Shown: positions 63,174 to 64,000 of the stretch, in pieces
Numbering within the stretch: the first letter of the stretch is position 1
How the letters are laid out: the number at the start of each line of letters is the position of its first letter
Source: Bacteroidales bacterium
Lineage (GTDB): Bacteria; Bacteroidota; Bacteroidia; Bacteroidales; Tenuifilaceae
Reading direction: 5' to 3'
Assembly (NCBI GenBank): GCA_013141385.1
Contig: JABFRB010000009.1
Coordinates: 1-64,000, forward strand
Length of the DNA stretch: 64,000 nt
Program-made: the position numbers and the translations under genes
The notes under the pieces: generated by a model
The model's database searches: none
Told to the model about the DNA's origin: nothing
The model's input: the letters and a program-made list of their open reading frames with translations, nothing else

Positions 63174-64000
63174 TTGGGCGCTGGGTTTATTTTTTTTGTC
63201 TTTATCAATCCATAAATTATAAATCCAGTTCCTACTACAAGGTAAGGAAGGCTCAAAAGTTGTCCCATATTGAATGTCATTCTATCTTCAAATCCGACTT
63301 GGTTCTCCTTTACAAATTCGATAAAGAATCGAGCTACAAAAATTAATGTAATTACCAATCCAAAAAAGAATCCATTTTTAAGGTTTTCTCGTCTTGTTTT
63401 ATAAAGATATAACATCAATCCGAATATTAGTAAATAAGAAAACGCTTCATATAGCTGAGCAGGATGTCGTGGCAAATTATCATTTTGTACAAAAATAAAA
63501 GCCCACGGAACATTTGTTGGAATCCCAATTATCTCAGAATTCATCAAGTTGCCAAGTCTTATAAAGCATGCCCCTAAACCTCCAACAATTGCTATTAAAT
63601 CAATCGTTTTAATAATTGATTCCTTTGTCTTTTTGGCATAAATAATCAAAGCAATTATTAATCCAAGTGTACCACCATGACTAGCTAATCCTTGAAAACC
63701 CGAGAATTTATATCCGCCATCAGCAGTCGGTTGAATTGGCAAAATAATTTCTAATGGATGACTAAAATAATAAGAAGGCTCATAAAAAAGGCAATGACAT
63801 AATCTCATTCCGACAAAAATCCCTATAATTCCATAGGTTGATAATTTTTCAAGATGTGTAATTGGAATATTTTCATTCCTAAATATCTCCTTAAGAATGT
63901 AAAAGCAAAGAATCAATCCACATGCAAAAAGTAATCCATAGTATCTAATCGAAATCCCAAAGATATTTACTATCTCAGGGTCAATATTCCAATGTATGTA
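63164..64000 (-). CDS. lgt: Prolipoprotein diacylglyceryl transferase (N-terminus beyond window)
   Basis: The visible 278 residues cover nearly all of Lgt, the membrane enzyme that moves diacylglycerol from phosphatidylglycerol onto lipobox cysteines. The frame stays open to the window edge and includes 'YIHWNIDPEIVNIFGISIRYYGLLFACG', the usual Lgt N-terminal region. Conserved parts are 'GLASHGGTLG', 'GACFIRLGNLMNSEIIG' (the Lgt signature) and 'RHPAQLYEA'. The true start is just right of 64000; a TTG at 63916 is internal. It supplies the lipid anchor for lipoproteins such as the BtuG-like and DUF4430 proteins, but is not part of their operon. Confidence 0.95.
   Translation of the reverse strand, partial: YIHWNIDPEIVNIFGISIRYYGLLFACGLILCFYILKEIFRNENIPITHLEKLSTYGIIGIFVGMRLCHCLFYEPSYYFSHPLEIILPIQPTADGGYKFSGFQGLASHGGTLGLIIALIIYAKKTKESIIKTIDLIAIVGGLGACFIRLGNLMNSEIIGIPTNVPWAFIFVQNDNLPRHPAQLYEAFSYLLIFGLMLYLYKTRRENLKNGFFFGLVITLIFVARFFIEFVKENQVGFEDRMTFNMGQLLSLPYLVVGTGFIIYGLIKTKKINPAPNTR

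Overview
The window is one continuous piece of a low-GC genome from a member of the Bacteroidota, most likely an anaerobic Bacteroidales-type organism. The evidence is several TonB-dependent receptors with carboxypeptidase-like N-terminal domains, long His-kinase/receiver hybrids, LytS/LytTR signalling, promoter elements of the form TAnnTTTG, little use of Shine-Dalgarno sites, a Bacteroides-style surface vitamin B12 locus, and an indolepyruvate ferredoxin oxidoreductase typical of anaerobic amino acid fermentation. No prophage, CRISPR array or complete insertion sequence is visible. Small mobile DNA is common: two group II intron relics without a reverse transcriptase, three families of short inverted-repeat elements, and two 21-bp periodic arrays.

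Layout. 1-4.6 kb: a beta-barrel / PstS-like binding protein / chemoreceptor trio, then a UPF0316 membrane protein and a lone PAS protein. 4.7-7.7 kb: two group II intron relics flanking a phosphatidylserine-decarboxylase-like enzyme. 7.7-17.6 kb: housekeeping and metabolic genes (ornithine aminotransferase, double VOC protein, SDR, IorAB, YjbQ) with two sets of regulators (PhoB-like regulator plus bacteriohemerythrin; LytS-like kinase plus LytTR regulator). 17.9-21.8 kb: a TonB receptor, a small DNA-binding-like protein and two tandem CBM48 mini-proteins. 22.4-33.1 kb: a complete chemosensory operon (CheW, CheR-TPR, CheW, MCP, CheA-receiver, CheB, hybrid kinase) that matches the Wsp layout except that the expected diguanylate cyclase output is replaced by a receiver-GAF-kinase-receiver protein. 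33.1-35.5 kb: repeat-rich DNA around a cysteine desulfurase. 35.5-44.3 kb: three large sensor proteins and a saccharopine-dehydrogenase-like enzyme. 44.6-49.5 kb: TonB receptor / YfiR-like protein / chemoreceptor. 49.6-52.4 kb: tRNA-Arg(TCT) and an FtsX-type permease. 52.5-63.0 kb: vitamin B12 uptake and assembly on the minus strand. The window ends inside lgt.

How the genes fit together. Two themes dominate. The first is sensing: three chemoreceptors, a full Wsp-like array, two hybrid kinases, a YfiR-kinase fusion and a 7TMR-DISM protein. Twice in this window an outer-membrane barrel gene is followed by a small periplasmic protein and then a chemoreceptor with a modest periplasmic domain. 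I infer that these are modules in which loading of an outer-membrane channel is reported to the chemosensory machinery. The second is B12: a cobalamin riboswitch heads BtuB, a BtuG-like beta-propeller lipoprotein, a DUF4430 (transcobalamin-like) lipoprotein and CobU-CobT-CobS-CobC-CobQ, with BtuC-BtuD in a neighbouring operon. No BtuF is seen in the window.
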